Origin: Closterium sp. Naga37s-1
Lineage: Eukaryota; Streptophyta; Zygnematophyceae; Desmidiales; Closteriaceae
DNA length: 64,000 nucleotides
Direction: 5' to 3'
NCBI GenBank assembly: GCA_947471745.1
Contig: CANJKZ010000142.1
Span: 2,903,501-2,967,500 of the forward strand
Both the position numbers and the translations under genes were made by a program. Below, in pieces: positions 33,172-44,923 of the stretch (the stretch's first letter is position 1; each line of letters begins with the position of its first letter). A model generated the notes under the pieces. It saw only the letters and a list, made by a program, of their open reading frames with translations, had not been told where the DNA came from and did not search any database.

Positions 33172-34745
33172 GGGGAGGGACTCAAGTGAGATGGGGGATT
33201 CATGTGTAAAAGTACACATTCACATATTTGCATGTATTATTGTAGGCTAGATTGGGTTATGCTACAATGGGTATGGGTTTATACATCTCCAACATGTATG
33301 CCCCCATTCTAATCATTTTCTCATTCGGACATCATGTTGGTAGGAAGGGGCGATCAGAGGTCAGTAATGTACCGTACACTTTTATTTATTGAGTTATTTG
33401 CTCTAAAGCTGATTGCTTGGGCATCTTGTCGAGTCAAAGCAAAGAATGCAAGAAACCATAATTTGAAGGATAAGTATGTTATTCATTTTGCAGCAGTGTC
33501 AGCACTCAGCCCAGTGGATGCTAATATAGCAATAATGGTAATTGGGGTATTTTCATCTACGTGGCTGTAAAACATACACTGATTTAGCACTGATTTTGCA
33601 CTGAAACATACACACAAAGTCTAGCCTAGTAGACCTAGTTTCGTTTTGTACTTCCTAGAAGCCTTTACGCGTTAGGGCGTGTTCCGTGTCCCGTTTGAAT
33701 GTTGGTCTTTTCTGCGTCCTAATATGTTCAGATAGCGTACATGGGGTTCCAGCTGGAATCATTTTTTGAAGGGGATTTATTTTTGGGTCGCGTCGCGTAT
33801 CGCACATCCTTCTGATCTGACACAGCGCAGCGAGCCATCAGTTCTGCTTGTCTGCAGCAGCAGCCATCGATCGAAACGACGACACACTCGAATGTCACCT
33901 TGCCTTGCCTCACCTCCTCCCTCCCTCCCTCCGCTCGCCTCGCCCACCCACCCACACATCCATCTGTCAACAACAACAGCTACTTTTCGGCACGGCGGGA
34001 GAACAGCCGCACCTTTCATTTCACCCCACAGGCTGTTATTGTGCCTTTGGCGCTTCGTAAACAGTCATGCCGCTTTTGAAACGCCGGGACTGCTGGAGAT
34101 CACTGTGTACTGAGGGCTCGCAGCTTCCTCGCTTTCACGAGTTTGCGTCACATGTAGGAAATGCCTTCAGCCGAGGTTCGAATGCTCTTCCTCCGCAACC
34201 TCCACAATCTCCACAACCTCAAGTCGTAGCAGCTAATGGCCCTTAGTGGAACACTGAAAAGAATCAAAGAGGGGGAAGGACGACCGGATGCCATGACCAG
34301 ACCTGGGACCAACGTTTTATCTAGCGCATTTCCGACCAACTCTTGCGTACGACGATCCTGTCCCCCACCGTTGGGTCCGCGACACATACTCGGAAGCGCG
34401 CTAATCCGCGCCTGCCACTTAGCGCCGCCCTGATCTCGCATCATGGTGCTTTGTAATCAAGAAACAGGAGCTCCTTAGTCGTCTCGCTCTTTCAATCGCT
34501 CTCTCCGAGAGAGCCACAGTACCGTCTTCCACTCCCACTTTGCCACTCGCTCTCGCCCTGAGAAATAAGAGTGGTTATTAAGGATACAGGCTGGTTCCTT
34601 TCCGAGATACTCGTTCTTGTAGTTCCGTCCTGGCACCATGAGTATGGGGAACAGAGAGGCCCGTATGCAGCAGAGATATCTAGTACGCGACCGCACTGCC
34701 GCAGATCGCGGAGTCCTCGTTCGACATGCCAAATCCGTCGCCACC
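33172..34745. other. Intergenic region upstream of protease gene
   Basis: About 1.5 kb with no gene I can support. At 33676 a sequence starting GGGCGTGTTCCGTGTCCCG preceded by TTA resembles one end of a PIF/Harbinger MITE, but no partner end is visible. The protease promoter should lie in the last few hundred bases. Confidence 0.45.
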
Positions 34746-37700
34746 ATGTCGGCTGTGCTACTATGCCTCCTCCTCGCACTAGCGCCACATGCTCAGTCGC
34801 ACACGCCGCAGTCTTTCGCGACCCGCCGCGAAGAAGGTACGTCGGAGCACGCACACGCAAACGCAGCGCATGCGCACGCGTTTCGGTTTACGCTCAGACT
34901 TCCTTAGGCCAGTTCCTTCCAAAAGGCAGCCCGCAATCCTCTTGCTCCGCAACAATCTCCCCTTTTTGTTTTCTCGACGCTCTCGCAATCCATCAATGCA
35001 ACAGCTTGTACTTTTATTCTCATCCGAGCTGCTTCGTCCCCTTGGTTCCGAATGAAAAGAAAAGAGAAAAAACATCTCTGAAAGCTGGAAGCCCTCCTTC
35101 TGAGAGGCCACAGCTTTTTCAGTTCCGCCTCTCCGCTCCATTCCCCGCCCCCGCTATCCCCTAATGACAGATTCCGCCACCGACAGCCCCGCTTCCCAAA
35201 AACGTTCCGCGTCCGCTTCTTTCTTCCCCCGCTCGCTCCGCCGACTGACCGCGCTGGGCCTTGTGCAGTGGTGGCTGCGCCGACATTCCCGCGTACCGGA
35301 CGCCTCCGCGTACCGACAGCCGCGCATGCCCTGTAAGCGAAAGGGACAAGGGCGTGCGTGGCGTGCGGGACGTGCGGGTCTTCGTAATACGCTTGTCTCC
35401 CGCTTTTCCCATTCTCCCTCTTCTTCCCGTTCTCCTCGCGCCTGCATTTCATCCACGCCTTCCGCTTTCCCGCTTTCCCCCTTTCCCCGTGCCCCCCCGT
35501 TATCCGTACCCGCGCGCAGACGGCCGCACTCTCGGCCTCCCCCCGCCCCGCGCGCACCTGATGTCGGCGCAACCCGCGTTCAACCCCGTGTCGCGGTACC
35601 TGTCGCTGGGGCTGTCGTTTTCGCCTGACACGGGCAAGCCCGTGTGGGGATTCCCCCCCGCCGCGTCGTTCGTGGCGAAGTTCGGGCCTGTCGGCGACCA
35701 AGGCCAATGCAGTGAGCAGAGAGAGTCGCGAGCAGGGAGTGTGTAGAGGAGCGGGTGGCTACTTGTGAATCGCGAATAGTAGTACATCCGCGCGTACGGT
35801 GTGTCTCGAGAGTCTGTGTACGGTGTGAAAAATGAATTACAACTGCCAGTGCAGTGTAGCGAGCGAGCAGTGATTCTTGCGCGTGCGATTTATTCGCGCG
35901 CAACTGCGCACGCCGCCGCCGCTTTCGCCTAACCCCTTCCCCCGACCTACGCGCCTCCCGCCACCTCCCCAACCCCTTCTTCCCCTTTCCCTCCCCCCCC
36001 ACAGGCGCGTGCTGGGCGTTCGCCGCAGCGGGCGCCGTGGAAGGCGCGTACTACGCGCTGTCGTCGCAACTGCCGCCGAACTCGTCGCTGTCGTCGCAGC
36101 AGCTGGTGGACTGCGCCGTCGGGTCGTGCATGGGCGGGTACCCCGAGGACGCGCTGCAGTACGCGACGGCGAACGCGCTGGCGCATGCGACGTCGTACGC
36201 GTACCGTGCGACGAAGGCGACGTGCAATGCGACGGGCGTGCAGCAGCACGTGGGGACGCAGGTCCCCACAACGAATGCGGTAGGGGTGGGTGGGTGCGGA
36301 GAGTGGGTTTGGTTTGGAGGGGATCGAGAAGGGGGTGACATCACGCTGTGCTGTAACCATGCGGCCTTGCATGCTGTCAGAGTCATTAGTTAGCATGGCA
36401 CCACTCTGCATTCGCTGCCCGTTACGCCATGCTCTACTCAAGTACCGCAGTGCTCTGCGGTGCGATGCACTGCTTTGCCCCCCTTTCTCAATAGCATCAC
36501 CACTCAACTCGCTCCGCCATCCCCTTCCCGCCCCCCGACCTCACGCCACCAACCCCTCTTTCCCGTTTCCCCTTCCTCTTTCCATGCCTCGCCATCGCAA
36601 TTGCCGCCTCTTCCGTCACTTTCCCCTCCTCCGCAGGCGGTGAACACGAGCACGGTGCCATCAGCGCTGCGCATCCAGCTGTACGAGCAGGTGCCGCTGC
36701 CCGGCGCGCTGGGGCTCATTCTCGCCGTGCAGAAGCAGCCCGTTATAGTCACGCTGCACGGCTCGCACCCCTCGTTTGCCTGGTACACGGTGAGAGCTGG
36801 TCGGGTGCGCTGGGATGGTAGGGGGAATCGGGTCGGTTGCGAGGGCGCAGGGTCGAGGCGGAGACGGTAGAATGCGGTGGTGGGCGGTGTGAGAGACATA
36901 GTATTTTTCTGAATTTAACGCTCCTGTGTGGTCTTGAATCTGATCCTGGCTGTGCATGGCGCATTCTCCCTCCAGCCTACCCCGCACAGGCTGCGTTCTC
37001 ACACCCACCCTCCCCTCGTCCCTTGCTCCTCCCCCGTCCCTCCGCTTGTCCTGTCCTCCCCTCCCCTCCTCTCCCGATCCCTCCCCACCCCTCCCCGCCC
37101 ATCCCCGCCCTCCCGCCCATTCCCTCCCCCAGGGCGGGCTGTACTCGGACGAGACGTGCTTCGACCCGGCTAGCCCCGTGCTAAACAACGCGGTGCTGGT
37201 GGTGGGTTACCGCGTCACGGCTCTTGAGTCAACTAAAATTACCGCGTCTCTCCCCCCTTCCCCGTCCCCCAGGGCGGGCTGTACGCGGACGAGACGTGCT
37301 TCGACCCAGCGAGCCCCGTACTAGACCACGCAGTTCTCGTGGTGGGGTATCGCTTCACGGCACCAGGCGCGAGCGACAACCATTTTGTGCTGCGCAACAG
37401 CTGGGGGCCCGCGTGGGGCGAGGACGGGTACATGCGCGTGGCCGTGAGCAGCGCACAGTACGGAGGCATCTGCGGCATGACGTACAACCTGGGCGTCTAC
37501 CCCGTGCTGGACCGTGAGTGCTGCTTGGTACAACCTTCTGAGTGGAATCAAACAGTCACCTGCTGCGCCTGCACGCTGTTGTGCTGGGCCGTGAGTGGCG
37601 CCCTTCTGGACTGCTTGCTGTCTTGCTCTTCTGAGTCGTCTTGAATTGAAATGTCATCGGCGCATGTGCCCACGTCCCCCCCCCTCTTCCCCCTTTGCCC

Positions 37701-40013
37701 GTGACTGCCTCTCGGTATTCCCCAGCTTCCTCCTCCTCCTTCTTCTTGGGCACTCAGGCATACACGTTCCATCCATCCACCCTCTAAAACCTTCACCTGG
37801 CGCCTTCCCGCCAATTCCTCTTTCTTCCCCCCTTTCTCTGCCACTCTCTCCCCCTCCCCCTGCGTCCCCCTGCGTCTTTCCCAACGGTGCAGCCCAGAAG
37901 CAGGCTAACCCATGCACATCATGCGGGGGGGGCGCTTGTAGAACCACTCGCATCCTCGCCCATGGCACATCCACCCCCATCCCCACCACCACCACCACAT
38001 ACTCCTCCTCTTCCTCCTCTTCCTCCTCCTCCTCCCCCTCCTCTGTCCCCTCTCGCCGTCTCCGTCGCTCCAACTTGGAGATTGCACGCTCGCGGCTGCA
38101 GCGGGTGGCACGAGAGGGGCCGGGGGACAGACGGCGGCAGCTGGTTTCCAGCGACAGCAACCCCGGAAGAAGCCAGCAGCACCACCAGCACCACCAGCAG
38201 CGGCAGTGGCACAAGGGAGCGAGCAAGAAAGGTGCCACACGAGCAAGCCCGAAGAAAGCGGGCAGTGAGGCTGTCGTGACAGGCAGTGGTGGTGGGTCCA
38301 GTGGGGGGGTGGTAGAGAGCAGCATTAAATCGGCTGCGTTGGGGATGGGCAGCAGCAGCAGCAGCAGCAGCAGCAGGTCGTTGATGGCAGCAGCTCGGGC
38401 TATCTTTGCCGCTGTGAAGAGCAGCAAGGCGTTTGAGAAGATGAGAGGGGCAGCTGCTGCTGCTGCACGCTCCAAGGCACCTGCTGGTGCCTCCACTAAA
38501 GGCACTAAAAACTCTGCTCGTGTAAAGCCGGGCTCTTCTCTGCCGCCCTCTGCCCCATCACGGCCTTCCTCCTCTTCCTCCGCCGTTTCCTCCTCCTCCT
38601 CTGTCTCCTCCTCTGCCTCGTCTTCCTCGTTCTCCTCCAACCAGCAACCAACCGGTCCTCTCCTAAAGCTCGTGAACCCATACGCTACATACTATATCTC
38701 GCCGACTCCCCCGCCTCCTCGCCCCCCCCCGCCCCAGTCCCCCCCTCCGTCCCCGCCTCCCCCGATAAGCACCCCGCCTGACAGCATGGCGTGCCCTCCC
38801 TCCCCCCCTCCCCCGCCGGCGTACGGGGACTACAGGTGCCTGTGTGGGCCGGGGCTCAGCCTCGCCATCAGCAAGGACGGCAGCCAGGCTTGCGTCATGG
38901 GTGAGTTTACTTTTGAGGCGCCTCAAAAGCCCCCTCCCCCGCCAGTGTACGGGGATTACAGGTGCCTGTGTGGGCCGGGGCTGAGCCTGGCTATCAGCAA
39001 GGATGGCAGCCAGGCTTGCGTCATGGGTGAGCTGGGGGGGGGTTGGGGGAAAGGTGGGGGGTGGAGGGGGGGGAGGTGTGGGGGAGAGAGTGGGGGAGGG
39101 GATGGGGGCAAAGAGAAGAGTTGATGGGGAGTGGAAGGGGATGGGAAATGCGGGAGGTGTGGGAGCAAGAGCAGTGTGGTGAGGGAAGAATGTGGTACGA
39201 TGCTATGAAGAATGTTGTCTGATAGGAGGCAGCAGCAACTTCACATTCCTTGCATTCAAGCACTCGTCACCTCTCTCACTCCCCCCCTTGGTCCTCCAGC
39301 ACACACCACGAATCCCAATCTCCGTCTTCTCACTAATCCCACCTTGCACTCCTCCCTTTGCCCCTCCCTCCGCCCTCCCCTCCGCCCTCCACCCCTTTCA
39401 GAGGACGCATGTGCAGCGTTCACGAGCAACCCGTGTGGGGGGGGTGCGTGTGTGAACGACGGAGAGGGTGGGTACTCGTGTGTGTGTCCGCCCAACTACA
39501 TGCGCAGCACTCTCAGCTCCGGTGCCCCCACCTGCGTGCCTCGTGAGTCTTCTTCCGACTCCAGTCTTGCACCTCGCCTTGCACACCGCACCACACCGCA
39601 CCACACCGCACCACAAGAAAATGCACCAAACCATAACCACGCTACGCCACAGCAGCAAAGCCTTCAGCCTACTCTTGACACTCAGCTAGCGCGTGCTGTG
39701 ACTCCCGCTAATGCCTTCGGTTTTCCTGTCTGACAGTTCCCCACCCATCATTCTGGTCACCCTATCCCTTAACCCCCTCGAATTGTCTTTCATTGATACA
39801 TGCATTGATATAACCCTCTCTCACCCGTGCTCCTCCTCGCCCTCTTACTCTTCCTTGCATCTGTCCCCGTGCAGGCACGGCGGGCAAGAGCAGCACGTAC
39901 CAGGTGGTGGGAGGTGAGACGTGCTACGACATCTACATGTTCTTCGGCCTCTCACAGGACACCTTCCTGCACCAGAACGCCGTGAGTACTGCCCCTGCCG
40001 CTGCTGCTGCTGC

Positions 40014-40086
<73 letters not shown>

Positions 40087-42785
40087 TCTGCCCCTGTGTT
40101 TCCTCCTTCATCTATGGATCTCTTCCTGTGCACCTCCAAACCCCCTCTCTCTCTCTCCGCGTCCCTCCTGGCAGGGCATTGACTGTGACAACTTGCAGGA
40201 GGGCATGGTGCTGTCTGTTCAACCAGACGACGACCTTGAGAGCTGCCGCACCAGATACCCCATCTCACTGGTACTACCCCATCTCACTGGTACTACCCCA
40301 TCTCACTGGTACTACCCCATCTCACTGGTACTACCCCATCTCACTGGTACTACCCCATCTCACTGGTACTACCCCATCTCACTGGTACTACCCCATCTCA
40401 CTGGTACTACCCCATCTCACTGGTACTACCCCATCTCACTGGTACTACCCCATCTCACTGGTACTACCCCATCTCATTGGTACTACCCCATCTCACTGGT
40501 ACTACCCCATCTCACTGGTACTACCCCATCTCATTGGTACTATCCCATCTCACTGGTACTACCCCATCTCACTGGTACTACCCCATCTCACTGGTACTAC
40601 CCCATCTCACTGGTAGTACCCCATCTCACTGGTACTACCCCATCTCACTGGTACTACCCCATCTCACTGGTACTACCCCATCTCACTGGTACCCGCCCAC
40701 CATCTCACTAATACTCCCTCATCTCATTGGTATTCCCCATTTCACCAGCAGCCCTTCACATGGATCCTTCACTCTCCACACACACCTTCTCTTCCTCCCT
40801 CTCACTTTCCCACCGCCCCCCAGCCAAGAGCCTGGCTGTGCAGCGTCTCAAAAATCTCCCCCTCGTCTCCTCCTGCCGTGCACCCCCTCAGGTGGACAGC
40901 CTGGCATCGGACTGTTTGGCCATAGAGGACCGCTTTGGCGTGTAGATTTGAGGCGCCTCAAAACTAAACGTCTCAGATGTCCCCCTTTCTCCTCCTCCTG
41001 CCGCGCCACCCCTTCACTTCAGGTGGACAGCCTGGCATCGGACTGTTCGGCCATAGAGGACCGCTTTGGCGTGGACGTGGTTTCACTTAACCCAGGCATC
41101 GACTGCTCACACCTTGTGCCTGGCCATCAGGTAACAGACCTCAGGGGGTTTCAGAGTCATTGTTCAGGTTGATATTTTTCTTCTTCTTCTTCTTCGTCTT
41201 CCTCTTGTTCTTCTTCTTTAAGGTCCATGGTTTGGTGTTTTGAGTTTGGAGGGTCTACTTTGTCCTCTTCCTGCACACACCACAGATTCACCACTACTCG
41301 ACTCACCCCAGAATCCTAGGTCTGAGGCGCCTCATGTGCCGTTTGAGTCGACTCAAAATGTACCGCCACCCACCACCCCCCCCATCCCCTCCCGTCTCCC
41401 GGCAGGTGTGTGTGGAGCGCGGGAAGGGCATGGCAGGCGTGGAGGAGCACCGCATGTGCACCAAGTACCAGCGCGTGGACGTGGGGGACACGTGCGAGAG
41501 CCTCATCGACAGCAACGGCCTCTCGTGGCTGTCTCTGTTCCGCCTCAACCCCGGCCTGCTGTGCGATAATCTCAACGGGCTCATTGACCAAGAGGTGTGT
41601 TGGGGGAGGATGGGGAGGGGGTGGGAGTAGGAGAGAGGGGGCGCGTTGGGAGTGCTACAGATTGTTACCCACTTGTGGAGCTGCCAGCAACGGCCTCTCG
41701 TGGCTGTCTCTGTACCGCCTCAACCCGGGTCTGCTGTGTGATAACCTCAACGGGCTCATTGACCAAGAGGTGTGAGGGGCGGGAGGGGGGAGAGGATGCG
41801 ATGGGAGTCGGTGGGAAGAGAGGTGGGAGAGCAAGGGAATGGTACTCATTTGTGCAGTTGCCTTTCTGCATCTGAGCTGTCTCAGAAATGTTATTTTCCT
41901 TGTAACGGCAAATCTGACTAGCTGGTTTTTTAGATCTCAAAAACCCTCGCATGCAGAGCAATAGTGCTGAGTGGGCTGCACACCCCACGTTTCCGCTGTG
42001 TGAGATGGAGTTGGCTTTTGAGTCGACTCAGAAGCTTGCTCCCTGCCTGGTGCACCTGACCTCATCCCATTCTGTGCCCCCCCTCTCTCTCTCTGCTTGC
42101 ATGACAAACTTCTGCACCGCAACCACCTCCCTCCCCATCCAACACAACCCACCTGCACTCCCCCGTCTTCCCCCAACACAAGCCCCTCTCAGAGAGTACT
42201 GCTGCTTTTGCCCTCTTGCCCGCTACTTCCCCCTCTCACAACTCTTGTCCCTCTTGCCCGCTCTTCCTCTCCCTCTCCCTCTGCCTCTCCCTCTCCCTCT
42301 CCCTCTCCCTCTCCCTCTCCCTCTCCCTCTCCCTCTCCCTCTCCCTCTCCCTTTCCCTCTCCCTCTCCCTCTCCCTCTCCCTCTCTCTCGCCCAACCTCC
42401 TTCAGACCTGTGTGGCGGGGCACCCAGTGGGCGCAGTCGTGTGTGGGAAGCCGGTGCAGGGGGTGAAGAACCGCAAGTACACAGTGAACGCTTTTCAATT
42501 CAACTGAGATATTGCTGTCCCTCTCGCCTGCTTTCCTCTCCCCACCATCCCCCACCCCCTCGGCAGATCTGTGTGGCGGGGCACCCAGTGGGCGCGGTGG
42601 TGTGTGGGAAGCCGGTGCAGGGGGTGAAGAACCGCAAGTACACAGTGAACGCGGGCGACAGCTGTGCGTCGCTGGTGGTGGTGCAGTTCCAGCGCCAGCC
42701 GCCGCTCGTGCCACTGCTCAACCGCGGGTGGATGTGCCGCCAGCAGTCGCTCTTCAAAGGCATGCCGCTCAGCATTCCCTCCTGA
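34746..42785 (+). CDS. Secreted papain-family cysteine protease with EGF-like and four LysM domains
   Basis: My exon model: 34746-34836, 35520-35711, 36005-36279, 36637-36789, 37273-37513, 37893-38900, 39402-39542, 39875-39981, 40175-40270, 41023-41130, 41406-41594, 42567-42785. All phases agree and give ~939 residues. Exon 1 encodes a signal peptide (SAVLLCLLLALAPHAQS). The C1A catalytic residues are Gln/Cys in DQGQCSACWAF, His in VLDHAVLVVGY and Asn in RNSWGPAWGEDGY. SSQQLVDC and GGYPEDAL are further C1A marks. I see no ERFNIN propeptide. A Ser/Pro-rich region of ~300 residues follows, then Cys-rich EGF-like modules (NPCGGGACVN, YSCVCPPNY), then LysM modules (GETCYDIYMFFGL, DSLASDCSAIEDRFGV, GDTCESLIDSNGLSWLSLFR, GDSCASLVVVQFQ). 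The likely role is extracellular proteolysis targeted to chitin-like or peptidoglycan-like glycans. The low-complexity part of exon 6 could hide an unrecognised intron. Confidence 0.85.
37133..37220 (+). pseudogene. Truncated upstream copy of protease His-exon (His replaced by Asn)
   Basis: An 88-bp copy of 37273-37360, offset 140 bp, with its own CCCCCAG acceptor. It encodes PVLNNAVLVVGY where the full copy has PVLDHAVLVVGY, so the catalytic His is lost. It stops at 37220, directly before CTCTTGAGTCAACTAAAA. Confidence 0.8.
38910..38929. repeat. 20-bp perfect palindrome
   Basis: CTTTTGAGGCGCCTCAAAAG, lying just after the first copy of a duplicated exon tail. Confidence 0.95.
38931..39031 (+). 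repeat. Second copy of exon 6 tail, possible extra cassette exon
   Basis: A copy of about 38805-38905, offset 126 bp, with the palindrome 38910-38929 between. The copy has gained a CCAG acceptor and keeps the GTGAG donor. As an exon (38946-39026, 81 nt) it is phase 1 at both ends and would add a second YGDYRCLCGPGLSLAISKD unit in frame. Confidence 0.6.
39998..40085 (+). repeat. (CTG)n tract in intron
   Basis: An almost uninterrupted run of about 25 CTG units starts ~17 bp after the donor of the first LysM exon. It lies in an intron, so long Leu/Ala/Cys ORFs through it are artefacts. Confidence 0.9.
40253..40740 (+). repeat. 19-bp minisatellite built on a 5' splice donor
   Basis: About 24 tandem units of CCCATCTCACTGGTACTAC. 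The first unit contains the exon end TCACTG|GTACTA at 40270/40271, which is the only donor that joins LysM exons 9 and 10 in frame (CRTRYPISL to VDSLASDC). Each later unit repeats that donor. Confidence 0.9.
40889..40942 (+). pseudogene. Truncated upstream copy of LysM exon 10
   Basis: Copy of 41020-41073, offset 131 bp, including a CTCAG acceptor. Spliced in, it would read VDSLASDCLAIEDRFGV and then hit TAG at 40943-40945. The palindrome TTTGAGGCGCCTCAAA follows at 40947. Confidence 0.8.
40947..40962. repeat. 16-bp perfect palindrome
   Basis: TTTGAGGCGCCTCAAA, four bases after the truncated copy of LysM exon 10 ends. Confidence 0.95.
41323..41357. repeat. Two adjacent palindromes
   Basis: TGAGGCGCCTCA (41323-41334) and TTTGAGTCGACTCAAA (41342-41357) lie in the intron before LysM exon 11. 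Confidence 0.9.
41686..41775 (+). pseudogene. Downstream partial copy of LysM exon 11 tail
   Basis: Copy of 41511-41600, offset 175 bp. It keeps a CAG acceptor and GAG|GTGTGA donor, but splicing from exon 11 would put it out of frame, so it is probably intronic debris. Confidence 0.75.
42015..42034. repeat. 20-bp near-perfect palindrome
   Basis: CTTTTGAGTCGACTCAGAAG, one mismatch, in the intron before the last protease exon. Confidence 0.9.
42264..42388 (+). repeat. (CCCTCT)n hexanucleotide microsatellite
   Basis: About 20 units of CCCTCT upstream of the first copy of the last protease exon. It probably serves as an extended polypyrimidine tract. Confidence 0.9.
42403..42507 (+). pseudogene. 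Truncated upstream copy of last LysM exon, early stop
   Basis: Copy of 42564-42652, offset 161 bp. After YTVNA the copy breaks into CTTTTCAATTCAACTGAG and ends in TGA at 42505-42507. If used it would remove the fourth LysM module; if skipped the full exon at 42567 is used. Confidence 0.8.
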
Positions 42786-44923
42786 AGGCCGCGTTGTTTG
42801 GAGCAAGGCGGAAGAGGAAGGGATGAGGAGGTAATGCTGCTTGGAGAGCACGCACGGAGGTATATGGAAGAGGACAATAACGGGTACTGACAAGAGGGGC
42901 CCATGTGTTTGCTTCGAAGACAAGCTAACGTGAGCAGCGCGCGCAGTCACTCACCTGACAGCATGAGGGTTTGACACAGTAGTATAGGCTGGAATATTAG
43001 TACGGTGTTGGAGAATCAGCTAACGTGGAAGCATGCATCTTGCTGTTCCACAAAAGATAATGCACCCTGGTGCTGTAGGTCTTTTTCCTCTGTGTGTAGT
43101 AGTGATGGTCGTTTTGTGGCCACACACAGTGATGATTGTGACCAATATGTAACTGGATACTAGCAAACCTCCTTCTATATAATTATTATTTACGTGTGAT
43201 CAGGTGGCAACTGTCGTTGGAATGGTGGTGTTAATACTCAGGCCTTACACTGTACGTGTATCTATAATAGTTGTTTTTATATACAAAGGCGTTGCATAGG
43301 TGCCAAAGTTGGGAAAATCATTCAGTTTGGGGAAAATATGGAATATGATGGCTGAAGCTTGTAGTATGGGAATAGATGCATCCGCAGTATTGAGTGATGA
43401 TGTCGTCTGTTGGCAGAAAACCTGTCAATGCCAGTGCACCCGCCTTTTTCAGGTAAAGTCGCCCTTTTATTTTCACCGTCTGCCCGAAAGTTCGTAATGC
43501 CTAGCACAGAGTGACAGTACGAGCCATTTCATATACAGTATGGCGCAACTACCATTCTTTCGACTCGATTCTACTCTTCTGCCCGACAAGATGTGAATGA
43601 AATTCACCATGCCTGAAGACTCGGCCCGGAGTACACGATTCGCCAAATACTTTCTTGGCAGAGCGAGACGCGACTGATTTCGCAGAAGCGGCTCGCAGCA
43701 GCGACACGCAGCACCCTTGAACCCACCCACCTTTCACACCTTATCGTGCCCTTCGCATCTCTTTCAAACGCTCTTAGTTCCTTTAATCCTATTTCAACCC
43801 TCTCGAGTCTCGATCCCTGGCTCCAACCCCAATCTCCACCCCGTCTCGCCTAACAAAAATCCCTGTCCCTACGAGTTCATCCCTCACTGCGCAGCACACT
43901 CGCATTGGTCAGATGACAGGTCGCTAGTCATTGCGAAATTCGAAACACACAAAGCGACTGCGCAGAGCACGAACAGAACAAGAACAGAAGACCATGCACA
44001 AGCTCACCATGACCGAATTTATTCTCGCATCGTGGCGGGCACACGAGCACCCAAGCGATACACTTTCCATGAACCATCCAATCGCAGACCTACGCTGTAC
44101 TGTAGTAGACCACACCGTGCTTCCTCCATGGGAACTTCTGGTGGAATAGACCGATCGTCCTCGGCTGACTACTCTCGCTTGCATGCAGCTATGTCACCAT
44201 CCCTAAAACCTCGGTCTTCGGTCTCATACATCACCCATCCCTGCGAAAGCAATGCTGAAAGCTAGTACGGCTACCCGCGTAACGCCAGCGAGGTCTAGTG
44301 CGAACATCAACACTTACTACTACGGTCGAATTTCCTGATGTGCTAGCTCAGGATACAAAGAGGATCCATTCTCTGCTTCTTGTCGCGTGTAGCTTACATC
44401 AGAATCCGACCGTCGCACAGCTCGTGCGCTTACATGAGAAGCATATCCTTGGCACTCATATACGTGTCGCTCATATCCGTGTCGCTCATATCCTTGCCGC
44501 TCTCACAGGAGAACTCCGCGATCTACGCATTGCGACTAGTCGGTGTGACGAGACTTGAGGCGCCTCGGAAATCGTGTTTGTGTGGGCCTGCTGCTACTAC
44601 TACTCAATGTCCGTCGGCTTGCTACCGTGGGAATAGTATATGCCAGGCTGGTCGTAGTCTGCTCCTTATTCCCCGCACGGCAAGGCCCCTCCTTCGACGC
44701 AGCCGCAACGCTTCGCTTCTCTCTTACTCTTTGCGACGGTTTTACACCGTGCACTCGGCAGCACAGCGCACATTACGACCCTGCGCGCGCGCGCCCGCGG
44801 CGAGCCGTTGACGTTCTAGAGCTCACAACGACAAAAAGAAGAAAGGACGCAAGGAAGGCTCGCGAAACGGTTGAGAATCGCGGCTTCCTTGGTGTGTTCC
44901 GAACCGAATTGGGATTCAGCAGC
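42786..44923. other. Intergenic region between protease and TBL genes
   Basis: About 2.1 kb with the protease 3' UTR and TBL promoter. I see no additional gene or repeat. One GAGGCGCCTC palindrome core occurs at 44557-44566. Confidence 0.5.

Noticed and set aside
33673..33700. A third PIF/Harbinger MITE starting GGGCGTGTTCCG
   Set aside because: One end only; I could not find a matching inverted end or target duplication.
39845..40268. Poly-Gln, poly-Ala and poly-Cys ORFs around the CTG repeat
   Set aside because: They come from a trinucleotide tract inside an intron that is bounded by good splice sites.
40253..40740. Regularly spaced repeats as a CRISPR array
   Set aside because: Units are head-to-tail with no spacers and the genome is eukaryotic.
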